From Chitinophaga sp. XS-30 (GTDB lineage: Bacteria; Bacteroidota; Bacteroidia; Chitinophagales; Chitinophagaceae), in NCBI RefSeq assembly GCF_008086345.1, contig NZ_CP043006.1:4648032-4712031 (forward strand): DNA of 64,000 bases. The letters run 5' to 3'. The notes under the pieces are model-generated. The model was given only the letters and a program-made list of their open reading frames with translations, searched no databases and was not told the DNA's origin. The translations under genes were made by a program, and so were the position numbers. This document shows positions 45,016 through 54,283 of the stretch, one piece after another (positions within the stretch are counted from its first letter, which is position 1; each line of letters begins with the position of its first letter).

Positions 45016-45372
45016 ATGAACGAACATTTTTCTGACATATTCACCGAAACGGACTGTCCCTCCCAGGATCAGCTGATGGCGTATGTGCAGGACAAGCTGG
45101 AGCCTGCGGAGCGGCACAAGGTGGAAGCGCACCTGGCAGACTGCGAGATGTGCAGCGAGGCGGTGGAGGGGCTGATGGCTATCCGTCAGAAAGAACAGAT
45201 ACCCGGCTGGCTGCGGCAGGCGAAATGGAATGTATTGCAGCAGCTCCACCGGAAAACACACAGAAAAAGAAAGACCGATTTTTATCTCTACATCGCCGTC
45301 GTATCCCTGATCGTGATATTCCTGGCGCTCATACTGTTCTGGTTATTCCATTTCTTCAACACAGGCCGTTAA
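45016..45372 (+). CDS. Zinc-finger anti-sigma factor
   Basis: This 118-residue protein has a ZAS-like domain with Cys in ETDCPSQDQLMAYVQ and the H-x3-C-x2-C motif HLADCEMC, then a basic segment and one C-terminal membrane helix (LYIAVVSLIVIFLALILFWL). It lacks the linker and TPR part of its paralogue at 43300-44361. It lies directly behind the ECF sigma gene and should hold that factor at the membrane. Confidence 0.88.
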   Translation: MNEHFSDIFTETDCPSQDQLMAYVQDKLEPAERHKVEAHLADCEMCSEAVEGLMAIRQKEQIPGWLRQAKWNVLQQLHRKTHRKRKTDFYLYIAVVSLIVIFLALILFWLFHFFNTGR

Positions 45373-45382
45373 CAGACGGGCC

Positions 45383-45871
45383 TTAGTAAAGGGTCTTGTC
45401 CCCTTTTTCCATCCAGAGGCGGAATACTTCCCGCGCTGCTTCATCCGGGAAAGCAATAAAAGGAATTTTCTTTTGCCCGTGCGGCACATTGATCTCTTCG
45501 TAAATAAAGGAATCGTCAAAATTGATGGCAGCCGCTTCTTCCTTGGTATTGGCAAAAAATACCCGTGAGGGGCGCGCCCAGTAAATAGCGCCCAGGCACA
45601 TGGGGCATGGTTCACAGGAAGTATATATCTCGCAATCGTTCAGCTGAAAGGTTTGGAGGCGGTTACAGGCATCTCGGATGGCTATTACTTCCGCATGGGC
45701 AGTGGGATCGTTCAATTTCAGCACCTGGTTCCAGCCTTCGCCCACCACTTCATCGCCCCGCACCACTACGGACCCGAAAGGGCCGCCATCCCCTTCCGTC
45801 ATGCCCCGTCTGGACAGCGCTACGGCCATGGCCATGAATTTCTTTTCCCTTTCACCGATGGGATACATCAT
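45383..45871 (-). CDS. Guanine deaminase-like nucleoside/base deaminase
   Basis: This 162-residue zinc deaminase has the catalytic motifs PTAHAEVIAIRDA (His ligand and Glu) and SCEPCPMCLGAIYWA (two Cys ligands), and the C-terminal pattern of the Bacillus-type guanine deaminase (NFDDSFIYEEI). It would convert guanine to xanthine; tRNA adenosine deamination is less likely given the C-terminus. ATG 45871 (MMYPIGEREK) is preferred over an upstream frame extension. Confidence 0.85.
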   Translation of the reverse strand: MMYPIGEREKKFMAMAVALSRRGMTEGDGGPFGSVVVRGDEVVGEGWNQVLKLNDPTAHAEVIAIRDACNRLQTFQLNDCEIYTSCEPCPMCLGAIYWARPSRVFFANTKEEAAAINFDDSFIYEEINVPHGQKKIPFIAFPDEAAREVFRLWMEKGDKTLY

Positions 45872-46089
45872 ATCGAAGTTTCCTGCTAAGATAAGGCATT
45901 CCAACCGCACAGGGGAAGGCGCAGCTCAAGTCCACGCCTATCCTGCGGGCCTTTTAACCCCCCATTGTCAACAGCACGATCTTTTGCTCCGACGAAAACG
46001 ATGACGAGAATGGAGGCTCGGCAGGACTGTAATATAACTTTAAATAAAATATTAATTTATATTTATTTACAATACATTTATAACGACAT

Positions 46090-46119
46090 AAAAAAACCCG
46101 GATGAAGAATCACCCGGGT
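46090..46119 (-). terminator. Intrinsic terminator of clpB
   Basis: In the minus direction ACCCGG and CCGGGT arms enclose a 12-base loop and are followed by a run of seven T. It lies 41 bases after the clpB stop. Confidence 0.88.
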
Positions 46120-46159
46120 GTTACATATAACTGTATATCGTCGTATTAAAATAAACTTG

Positions 46160-48760
46160 TTACTTGTTCCTGATCACTACCACACCATCGAATACATCTA
46201 TCAGCACAGGTTTCGATTTCTCCACTTCGCCTGCCAGTATCTTTTTGCTCAGCAGGTTCACGATCTCTTTCTGGATCAGGCGTTTCAGCGGCCTCGCGCC
46301 AAACTGCGGATCGTAGCCCTGTTCTGCCAGGTAATCCAGTGCGTAGTCGGAAAATTCCAATATCATGCCATTTTTAGCGACCAGCTCTTTCAGTTGTTGT
46401 AATTGTATGTTAATAATTCCTCTCACTTCGGAGCGCAGCAGCGGCTGGAACATGATCACCTCGTCCACACGATTGAGGAATTCCGGGCGGATGGTCTGCC
46501 TGAGCAGGTTCATCACTTCATCCCTTGTACGGTCCACAATATCTTCACGGTTGCCTTCGTCGATCTTTTCAAAATTCTCCTGGATGATGTGGCTGCCCAT
46601 ATTGCTGGTCATGATGATGATGGTGTTCTTGAAGTTCACCACACGGCCTTTGTTATCGGTGAGGCGGCCGTCGTCCAGCACCTGCAGCAGGATGTTGAAC
46701 ACATCAGGATGCGCTTTCTCTATTTCATCGAGCAGCACTACGGAATAAGGTTTGCGCCTTACCGCTTCGGTCAGCTGTCCGCCTTCATCATACCCCACAT
46801 ATCCCGGAGGCGCGCCCACAAGGCGGCTCACGGCATGTTTCTCCTGGTATTCGCTCATATCGATGCGGGTCATCATGCTTTCATCATCGAAGAGGAAATC
46901 CGCCAGCGCTTTGGCCAGCTCGGTTTTACCCACCCCGGTAGTACCGAGGAAAATAAAGGAACCGATGGGCCGTTTCGGGTCATGCAGACCAGCGCGGCTT
47001 CTGCGGATGGCATCCGCTACGGCTACGATCGCTTCATCCTGCCCCACTACCCTCTTATGCAATTCATCTTCCAGCGTCAGCAGTTTATCCCTTTCACTCT
47101 GCAGCATGCGGCTTACCGGAATACCAGTAGCTTTTGCCACGTTCTCCGCGATATCTTCCGCATCCACTTCTTCCTTCAGCAAACGTTTCTGTTGAGAAGA
47201 TATCGTACTCAATTCTTCTGTGAGGCGCTGCACCAGTTCTTCCTGCTCCTTGACCTTGCCGTAGCGGATCTCCGCCACTTTTCCATAATCACCGTTCCTT
47301 TCCGCCTGTTCAGCCGCGAGTTTGAGGTCCTCGATCGCCGCTTTGGCGTTCTGCACTTTATCTACCAGTTCTTTTTCTTCCTTCCATTTGGACATGAACG
47401 TGTTGCGTTCATCGCTCAGGCGGGCAATCTCCGCGCCCAGTTCCCGCAGCTTGTCCTCATCATTCTCTCTTTTGATCGCTTCTCTTTCGATCTCCAGTTG
47501 CCGGATGCGGCGTTCCAGTTCATCCAGCTCTTCGGGCATGGAGTTCATCTCCAGCCGGAGCTTTGCCGCGCTTTCATCGATCAGGTCTATCGCCTTGTCC
47601 GGCAAAAAGCGGTCGGTGATATACCGGTGAGACAGTTCCACCGCAGCGATGATCGCATCGTCTTTAATCAATACATGGTGATGGTTCTCGTACCTTTCTT
47701 TCAGGCCGCGCAGGATGGAGATCGCATCTTCCACACTGGGTTCATCTATCAGCACTTTCTGGAAGCGGCGTTCCAGGGCTTTATCTTTCTCGAAATACTT
47801 CTGGTATTCGTTCAGTGTGGTAGCGCCGATCGCGCGCAGCTCACCGCGCGCCAGGGCCGGCTTGAGAATATTGGCCGCATCCATGGCGCCTTCCATGGCG
47901 CCTGCACCGATCAGGGTATGTATCTCGTCGATGAACAGGATGATGCCGCCATTGCTTTCCGCCACTTCTTTCACTACAGCTTTCAGCCTTTCTTCAAATT
48001 CGCCGCGGTATTTGGCGCCCGCCATCAGCGCACCCATATCCAGCGCATAGATGATCTTGTTGTGCAGGTTCTCCGGTACATCGCCATTGACTATACGATG
48101 AGCGAGCCCCTCAGCAATAGCGGTTTTACCCACCCCCGGCTCTCCAACGAGAATGGGGTTGTTCTTGGAGCGGCGGGAAAGGATGTGGAGGGTCCTCCGT
48201 ATCTCTTCATCCCGGCCGATCACCGGGTCCAGTTTACCGGCGCGGGCCAGTTCATTGAGGTTCTTGGCGTATTTTTCCAGGCTGTTATATTGCGCATCGG
48301 CGGTCTGTGAATTCACCGTACCTCCCTTCCGCAGTTCGGTAATGGCGGTCTTCAATCCTTTTTCGGTCAGTCCCGATGCTTTCAGCAGCTTTGCGATATC
48401 ATCGCTGCCGCCTAACAGGCCCAGCAGCAGATGCTCCACACTTACAAATTCATCTTTGAACTCCTGTATGCTGGAACCCGCGCGCAGGATAGCGTTATTC
48501 GCATCCCGGCTGAGCGCCTGCCCGCCTTCGCCGGTGGTGATGACGGTATATTTCTTTATCTGTTCGTCTACCTTCCCTTCCAGGAACGCTGTATTCACAC
48601 CGTTCTTTTTCAGGAGGTATTCTATACTGTTATCTTCATCCGACAGCAATGCCTTCAGGATATGGCCCGTTTCAATCGCCGTGTTCTTTTGATTGAAGGC
48701 CAGTTGCTGCGCTTGTTGCAGCGTTTCCTGGGATTTGATGGTAAAATTATTCAGATTCAT
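46160..48760 (-). CDS. clpB: ATP-dependent chaperone ClpB
   Basis: This 866-residue disaggregase has the ClpB N-domain (residues 1-145), a first AAA+ module (Walker A GEPGVGKTAIAEGLA, Walker B ILFIDEIHTLIGAG), a coiled-coil middle domain (about 405-530) and a second AAA+ module (GTTGVGKTELAKALA, VVLLDEIEKAHPDV) with the D2-small domain at the end. With DnaK it rescues aggregated proteins after heat stress. A GG/GC-like element 75-90 bases upstream weakly resembles a sigma-54 site. Confidence 0.97.
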   Translation of the reverse strand: MNLNNFTIKSQETLQQAQQLAFNQKNTAIETGHILKALLSDEDNSIEYLLKKNGVNTAFLEGKVDEQIKKYTVITTGEGGQALSRDANNAILRAGSSIQEFKDEFVSVEHLLLGLLGGSDDIAKLLKASGLTEKGLKTAITELRKGGTVNSQTADAQYNSLEKYAKNLNELARAGKLDPVIGRDEEIRRTLHILSRRSKNNPILVGEPGVGKTAIAEGLAHRIVNGDVPENLHNKIIYALDMGALMAGAKYRGEFEERLKAVVKEVAESNGGIILFIDEIHTLIGAGAMEGAMDAANILKPALARGELRAIGATTLNEYQKYFEKDKALERRFQKVLIDEPSVEDAISILRGLKERYENHHHVLIKDDAIIAAVELSHRYITDRFLPDKAIDLIDESAAKLRLEMNSMPEELDELERRIRQLEIEREAIKRENDEDKLRELGAEIARLSDERNTFMSKWKEEKELVDKVQNAKAAIEDLKLAAEQAERNGDYGKVAEIRYGKVKEQEELVQRLTEELSTISSQQKRLLKEEVDAEDIAENVAKATGIPVSRMLQSERDKLLTLEDELHKRVVGQDEAIVAVADAIRRSRAGLHDPKRPIGSFIFLGTTGVGKTELAKALADFLFDDESMMTRIDMSEYQEKHAVSRLVGAPPGYVGYDEGGQLTEAVRRKPYSVVLLDEIEKAHPDVFNILLQVLDDGRLTDNKGRVVNFKNTIIIMTSNMGSHIIQENFEKIDEGNREDIVDRTRDEVMNLLRQTIRPEFLNRVDEVIMFQPLLRSEVRGIINIQLQQLKELVAKNGMILEFSDYALDYLAEQGYDPQFGARPLKRLIQKEIVNLLSKKILAGEVEKSKPVLIDVFDGVVVIRNK

Positions 48761-48971
48761 ATGTTTATGCTTTACTCCTTGTGCGGGAGATTGTTCAAAT
48801 GTTGATCCAATTGATAAAGACCGTAATTATGACAGGAAAAATGATACCAAACTGCTTAAATTTCAGTAAAATGCAGTGGCGACTGTAATAATTTCAGGTA
48901 AAACTCAACCCTCCTCTTATTTACATTGTTATTCCGTTATACGTCTATTCAATAACCTCAAATCCACTGTT

Positions 48972-50219
48972 ATGGCATTCGACCTGCTTGATACCCTGAA
49001 AAGCCTTTTTAGCGATGAATTTTCCGGAAAAGCAGCGGCCCGGCTGGGCGAAACCGAAACCGGCGTCCGGAAAGCGATGGATGGCATTATTCCGGTTGTG
49101 CTTACCGGCCTGCTGCACAAAGCCGGCGCTCCCGGAAATACGGCGGACCTCATGACCCATGTGAAAGACGTGAGCGGCACCTATTTCACGCATATTCCGG
49201 AGGGATTGCCCGGAGACCTGCTCAGCAAGGGCGGAGAGATCCTTCGTTTCCTTTTCGGCAGCCGGGCGGGCGATATCAGCCGTTCCATTGCCGGGTATGC
49301 GGACATCAAAACCTCATCCGCCGAATCCCTGTTGCAAACCGCCGCCCCCATATCCCTGGGAGTAGCCGGGCAACAAGCCGGTGGTAAAGACCTGACGGCC
49401 AGCAGCCTGCTCTCCACCCTCAACAGCCAGAAAGAAAAGATATTGTCCGATGTGCCGGCCGGTCTTGGGCTGACCAATGTGCTTGGTGTGAACAATCTCG
49501 GGGATATCAGCCGGAAATTAGCCAGTGTAGCCGGCAGCGTAACCCGTAATGTACGCGATGCAATGGGCACGGCAGACCGCCGCGCACGAAGCCGCTGGCT
49601 GTGGATGCTGATCCTCCTCGTGGCCGTACTGCTGCTGCTCTGGTACTGGCTGAGAGGCTGCAATGCGGGCAGTGGCGATCATAACACGGATTCCGTTACC
49701 GTAGCCGGAATGGAACAATCTGCCATCGACGAAGTGTCTGAAGACCCGTTTGCCCGGGAAAACATCAAAGTCACCCTGCCGGACGGCAAACAGCTGCATG
49801 CTTATAAAGGCGGGATCGAAGACCAACTGGTCAGTTTTCTGCAAGACCCGAATACTACAGGGGGGAAAGACAAGTGGTTCGATTTCGATAATCTCAACTT
49901 CAAGACCGGCAGCGCAGAACTGACCGAAGAAAGCCAGATACAGGTAAGGAACCTGGTGGCCATATTGCATGCATTCCCCAAAACGAAGGTCAAAATAGGC
50001 GGATATACAGATCGTATAGGCGACAGCGTTGCCAACATAACGCTCTCCCGGGAACGCGCGGAATCTGTGCTGCGCTCCCTTCAGGCGGGGCAGGTAAGGC
50101 CTGTGCAGTTGCTGGGGGCAGAAGGCTACGGCTCCATGTACGCCAAAGCCTCCGCTGATGCCCCCAATGAAGAACGGAAGCTGGACAGAAGGATATCTGT
50201 CTGTGTAAGGGAAAAGTGA
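48972..50219 (+). CDS. DUF937-OmpA family protein
   Basis: This 415-residue protein has an N-terminal DUF937-like helical domain (about 1-190; FDLLDTLKSLFSDEF, AMDGIIPVVLTGLLHKAG), one transmembrane helix (WLWMLILLVAVLLLLWYWL, about 217-235) and a C-terminal OmpA peptidoglycan-binding domain (NFKTGSAELTEESQIQVRNL, GYTDRIGDSVANITLSRERA). The N-terminal domain should face the cytoplasm and the OmpA domain the periplasm. ATG 48972 is the natural start; the frame upstream has a non-ATG start. The specific role is unknown; homologues are found across Bacteroidota. Confidence 0.85.
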   Translation: MAFDLLDTLKSLFSDEFSGKAAARLGETETGVRKAMDGIIPVVLTGLLHKAGAPGNTADLMTHVKDVSGTYFTHIPEGLPGDLLSKGGEILRFLFGSRAGDISRSIAGYADIKTSSAESLLQTAAPISLGVAGQQAGGKDLTASSLLSTLNSQKEKILSDVPAGLGLTNVLGVNNLGDISRKLASVAGSVTRNVRDAMGTADRRARSRWLWMLILLVAVLLLLWYWLRGCNAGSGDHNTDSVTVAGMEQSAIDEVSEDPFARENIKVTLPDGKQLHAYKGGIEDQLVSFLQDPNTTGGKDKWFDFDNLNFKTGSAELTEESQIQVRNLVAILHAFPKTKVKIGGYTDRIGDSVANITLSRERAESVLRSLQAGQVRPVQLLGAEGYGSMYAKASADAPNEERKLDRRISVCVREK

Positions 50220-50232
50220 ACGGCCGTTCTAT

Positions 50233-52146
50233 CTACTCCGCCTTCACCAGCACTACCCTGCTGCGGTCTGCTTTATGGATCGCATTGAAAAAGGCTTCCA
50301 GCGCCGGGTATTCCTTTGCGGGAAACAGCCCTTCTTTCTGCTCCATTACCCGGATATACCTGATCCGGTTGCCCTCCATTTTTACGGTGGCGGTATATTT
50401 CCCGAAGGGACTTTCCAGGTGCACATCATTGAACACGGATTCCGCGGCATAACCGTCAGGTACCGTTATCTCTACGGTGTCCACATCGCGGTAAGCCATA
50501 CTCAGATGGATGGGCGCTTTACGTTCGGTTTCCTCATCGAGTTTATAGGTAGCGCGGTTCAGCACATTGGGGGTGATGAACAGGCGTTTTCCGCTGATGG
50601 AAGCATAGCCGGTCACGGTAATGTCCAGCGACTCATCCATTGCCGGTACGGGCCGTTCATCCGGATGCTCGCTGTACCGGAAACTGGTGATATCGTAGCT
50701 CGGGAGGCTCAGTCTTTCCTTCAATATTTCCAGCTGCCTTTCCTGTGAAACGCTATGCACCAGACCGTGATACCAGTCCTGTTGCAGACCGGTGAGCTTT
50801 GTGAAGGAAGTGCCTTTCAGGTCTCCCTGCCCGTTGATGGCAGCTTTCAGTATGCGGCGCTGCTGATTCTGTTCCAGTTTATAATCAGGTGTGCGTACGA
50901 GCGTGCCACCATCTTCACCGATCAGCAGCACCGGCCGGTTGTTGGTAAAATCCCCGAGGTAACCGAACGGAGCCGTCTGGCTCGTACACTCCAGCCAGAT
51001 GGTGTCTTTGCTGTTAGCAGAAGGTACACAGAGAATGGCGTGATTGAACTGGTTCGCCGCAAAATCCTCCACCAGGTCATTATTCCCGTCCCCCGCTTTT
51101 ACGAGGATGTAGTTGGAACGGATGCCCGCTTCTTTCAGCAGGGCATACATATAGTTGCTGAGCGCTTTACAGTCGCCATACCCTTTCGTGGACACATAAG
51201 TCGCATCAAAGGGCTGGAATCCGCCAACCCCCAGCTGGATGCTGACATAGCGGGTCCGTTCCTGCATGTAGCGGTAAAGCAGGCGGACCTTCTCCCGTTC
51301 ATCCTTTATATTATCCACCAGCGCATGCACTTCGTTCTTCGTTTTCTCCGGCAGTTGTTCACGGCCGTTGTTCAGGTCGCGGATGAATTTGCCGAGGTCC
51401 TGCCAGCTATTGATCTTTCCCGAATAACTGCCATAGGCAAAATCAGTCGGCGCCAGGTACACCATTGTGGTGCGGTAGCGAAATCCGGCAGCCAGCGGCT
51501 CTTTTTTCAGGGCCGGCACATCCTTTATTTGCCAGGTGTAGGTTTTTTCCCCTTTGCCGGGCGTTTCCTTCGGCTCTCCTTTGTAGTTGAAATGCCTGTA
51601 GCGCAACTGGTAATCCGCCGGCACCGTGACATCCAGCCGGCTTTCCTGAACGGACAGGAAGATATTGTACTGCGGCGTCCAACCCGGAAGGTAAAAGGTC
51701 TGTGACCAACGCTCCTCCCATTCATACTCCACTGTGTAGGGATAGGAGCGGTGATAAAAATCGTGGCTTTTGGAGCGGCTATCTTCCATGATGCTGTAAT
51801 CGCTTATCGCGCTTTCATCTTTTATCTCGCTGTTCTTCAGCTTTCGCAGCTGTTTGCCGGAAGCATCGTACAGCGCCCCTTTAATGCTCTTTATTTCGTG
51901 GAACTTGTCGTATCGCTCATAAAATGCCGCATGTTTGGCGCCGCTTTCATTCAGAATGGTTACGGCATAGCGGGTAACCAAACGCAGGTCCTTTACACTA
52001 TTCATTTTGATGCTCCTTTCATACACCCGCATTACGGCATCGGCGCCCTTCAGCAGTTCCGGCGGCACTCCGGTAATGCCGTATTGCGGATCAGCTGCCT
52101 GTGCCTGTGCAGCGATCAGCAGGAGGAAAAACCATCTTTTCATCAT
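50233..52146 (-). CDS. DUF3857 transglutaminase-like protein
   Basis: This 637-residue exported protein has a signal peptide (MMKRWFFLLLIAAQAQA), a DUF3857 beta domain (about 50-220) and a transglutaminase-like domain with an intact triad: Cys in TKGYGDCKALSNYMYALL, His in NQFNHAILCVP and Asp/Glu-type residue in IWLECTSQ. A beta-rich C-terminal domain follows. Its start overlaps the stop of the upstream paralogue (ATGA). The family is common in Bacteroidota and its substrate is unknown. Confidence 0.85.
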   Translation of the reverse strand: MMKRWFFLLLIAAQAQAADPQYGITGVPPELLKGADAVMRVYERSIKMNSVKDLRLVTRYAVTILNESGAKHAAFYERYDKFHEIKSIKGALYDASGKQLRKLKNSEIKDESAISDYSIMEDSRSKSHDFYHRSYPYTVEYEWEERWSQTFYLPGWTPQYNIFLSVQESRLDVTVPADYQLRYRHFNYKGEPKETPGKGEKTYTWQIKDVPALKKEPLAAGFRYRTTMVYLAPTDFAYGSYSGKINSWQDLGKFIRDLNNGREQLPEKTKNEVHALVDNIKDEREKVRLLYRYMQERTRYVSIQLGVGGFQPFDATYVSTKGYGDCKALSNYMYALLKEAGIRSNYILVKAGDGNNDLVEDFAANQFNHAILCVPSANSKDTIWLECTSQTAPFGYLGDFTNNRPVLLIGEDGGTLVRTPDYKLEQNQQRRILKAAINGQGDLKGTSFTKLTGLQQDWYHGLVHSVSQERQLEILKERLSLPSYDITSFRYSEHPDERPVPAMDESLDITVTGYASISGKRLFITPNVLNRATYKLDEETERKAPIHLSMAYRDVDTVEITVPDGYAAESVFNDVHLESPFGKYTATVKMEGNRIRYIRVMEQKEGLFPAKEYPALEAFFNAIHKADRSRVVLVKAE

Positions 52147-54173
52147 GACTTCTTCTTTAAAACGATTTGTTCCGCATGTTTTTTCACAACGATCTCGTAA
52201 AAATTGCGGAGGCTTTCGTATTCTTCCGGGCTGTAGGTGGCGCGGCTGAGCTTCAGGCGGGAGCGCATCTGTAACATGTCGCCCTGCTGCCCTACGAGGT
52301 ACTGGAAAATGCCTTCCCCATCGTTGTACTTCACGATGGTGGATTTTGGCATGTCTTCCACCGTATAACCCGGCGGCAGCTGGAAACTCAGGGTATAATT
52401 GATATCCGGAACGTAGGGCATTTCCACGGGGTACCTTCTGTTGGCCGATTTAAAGGGATTGGTGCGCACCGCTTCGCAGAACATGGGCGAGAGATAGATC
52501 ATGCCATTCTCCTCCTCCGGGTCCAGCACAAAATCGTAATCCACAACAGCCGGGTTACTGAAACTGGTGAGGCTGTCTATTTTCCCGTTCTTCAGTTTGA
52601 TGTTGGAGCGAAAATCCTTTTCCACTTCCTTGAAGTAGTTCTCCTCTCCTTTCTCCCGCACTTTTTCCCGGAGGCTGTAAGAGTTGAAATAAGTCGCCTG
52701 TTGCTGGAAATGCCCTTTCAGCATGCCATTTTCATCAGGACCGAGAAAGATGCCCGTCACTTCCATTTCTTTCAGGGAATCCGGTTCAAAGGTGAGCGCC
52801 AGGGCTTCCGGGCTGACGAGCCGGGCGTGCCCGTTGTAGCAGTCCACATGCAGTTTCCCGAAGCCGAGGTAAGGCCGGGTAGCATCCATGGGATAATCCT
52901 GCCGGTCTATCTTCACGGTAGCCACGGTATAATTGAAACGGGAAGCGATGGGATACATGGGATAGACCTTTCCGTGGCTGCGGGTGCTCAGCAGCACCGG
53001 GTCCGCATGCAGGCCCGCCGCCCTTAACATGGCCACCAGCATAAGGTTGATCTCCGCCACGTTGCCGCTTTTTTTGGTGAAGGTAGTTTTGATGGACTGT
53101 TTGGCGTAGAGGGCCGAGAGGTCCGTGCAGGTATAGTTATCCCTGACGAAGTAATAGATGCGTTGGGCTTTTTCCCGCAGACTCGTCACCCCGTCCGTCA
53201 GTTCCTCCACCGTACGCGTCAGGAAACCGTTGTGTTTGTCCAGCGTACCGGCATATTCCTCATCTTTCAGCAGCATGTCCATGAATTTCGGCCAGGTACT
53301 CATGACCGGTTGCGCCACAGAATTGGGGTATCGCACGGTAGCCAGCTGAAATTCGATATAGCTGATATGGTTGCCCAGGGTGGTGATATAGTTTTCCGGC
53401 TTGAGGGGAGCCACATCCTTCATCACCCAGCGGTGGCGTGTGATGCCCGGGGAGAGGGATACACTTTCCGTATTGACGGCGGAACCGCCATATCCCGTTT
53501 GGGAGGGCACCCGCAGGTTGTAGGTTTTGCGGGAGTTCTCGCTGTCTTTGATGAAAAAGTCGTTATACCCCTGGCTGATGAAGATATATTCGTAGTATTC
53601 CGGCAATTCCACTTCATATTCGCTCCACAACACCGGGTGCTGGCCCTGGAAAGCCCATGGGCGGAGGTGGTAGGGAAATTCCGAGTTGACCGTATAGGAT
53701 ATTTCTATGATAGATCCTTCCTTTACGTTCGGCAGGGTGAATTTCTTGCGGATGTGGTTCTTGTCCAGCTTCTCGGTGAACACGCCCTTACTATCCAGTT
53801 TCGTTTCCACCACTTTACCGTTTTCCAGGTTGTAGGTAACGGCTTTAACGTTCTGCAGCATTTCTTCCTTGCTGCCTTCGCGGTACAGCTCTATTTCCAC
53901 ATCCGCCATATCGTAGGCGTTCTTGTTGAGAATCTTGATCCTCCGGTAGCGTTTGTACACCTGGATGAACCATTCATTTCCAACATCAAAGGCGGAAGAA
54001 CCGATATCGGCCATAATAATAGCGCTGGCTCCGGTATCCAGATCGGTCCGGGTCTGTTTGAAATCCTCAGCGGAAACTCTGCCAAAGCGGGCCGGGCTTT
54101 TTTTATCCTGGGCAGCAACGATGGTGGCTAACAGGAGAAGCACAGCTACTAGTTTGGGTGTTTTTAAAGGCAT
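52143..54173 (-). CDS. DUF3857 protein with degenerate transglutaminase domain
   Basis: This 676-residue exported protein (signal KLVAVLLLLATIVAAQD) has the same architecture as the following gene, a DUF3857 domain and a transglutaminase-like fold. In the active-site segment the nucleophile Cys is missing: KKSGNVAEINLMLVAMLRAA has Val where the paralogue has GDC. It is thus probably non-catalytic and may bind ligands or partner with the active paralogue, to which it is coupled by a 4-base overlap. ATG 54173 is preferred; TTG 54182 is in frame. Confidence 0.83.
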   Translation of the reverse strand: MPLKTPKLVAVLLLLATIVAAQDKKSPARFGRVSAEDFKQTRTDLDTGASAIIMADIGSSAFDVGNEWFIQVYKRYRRIKILNKNAYDMADVEIELYREGSKEEMLQNVKAVTYNLENGKVVETKLDSKGVFTEKLDKNHIRKKFTLPNVKEGSIIEISYTVNSEFPYHLRPWAFQGQHPVLWSEYEVELPEYYEYIFISQGYNDFFIKDSENSRKTYNLRVPSQTGYGGSAVNTESVSLSPGITRHRWVMKDVAPLKPENYITTLGNHISYIEFQLATVRYPNSVAQPVMSTWPKFMDMLLKDEEYAGTLDKHNGFLTRTVEELTDGVTSLREKAQRIYYFVRDNYTCTDLSALYAKQSIKTTFTKKSGNVAEINLMLVAMLRAAGLHADPVLLSTRSHGKVYPMYPIASRFNYTVATVKIDRQDYPMDATRPYLGFGKLHVDCYNGHARLVSPEALALTFEPDSLKEMEVTGIFLGPDENGMLKGHFQQQATYFNSYSLREKVREKGEENYFKEVEKDFRSNIKLKNGKIDSLTSFSNPAVVDYDFVLDPEEENGMIYLSPMFCEAVRTNPFKSANRRYPVEMPYVPDINYTLSFQLPPGYTVEDMPKSTIVKYNDGEGIFQYLVGQQGDMLQMRSRLKLSRATYSPEEYESLRNFYEIVVKKHAEQIVLKKKS

Positions 54174-54246
54174 ACGGGTCAATTGATCAGGTCAGGGACT
54201 ATTTTCAGGGGGTAAATGTATATATTTTCCTTTATAATATCACCCT

Positions 54247-54275
54247 TTTGGGGCAGGATGAATGTTGTAACTTTG
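54247..54275 (+). promoter_or_regulatory. Promoter-like element of queG
   Basis: TTTG at 54247-54250 and TAACTTTG at 54268-54275 fit TTTG/TAnnTTTG with a 17-base spacer. The queG ATG is only 9 bases after the -7 element, so the mRNA would be leaderless or nearly so. Confidence 0.6.
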
Positions 54276-54283
54276 TAGGCGAT

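Noticed and set aside
46403..48310. Long open frame (635 codons) opposite clpB
   Set aside because: It is the antisense shadow of a well-conserved gene, has a composition odd for a protein (many His, Phe, Arg) and no recognisable domain.
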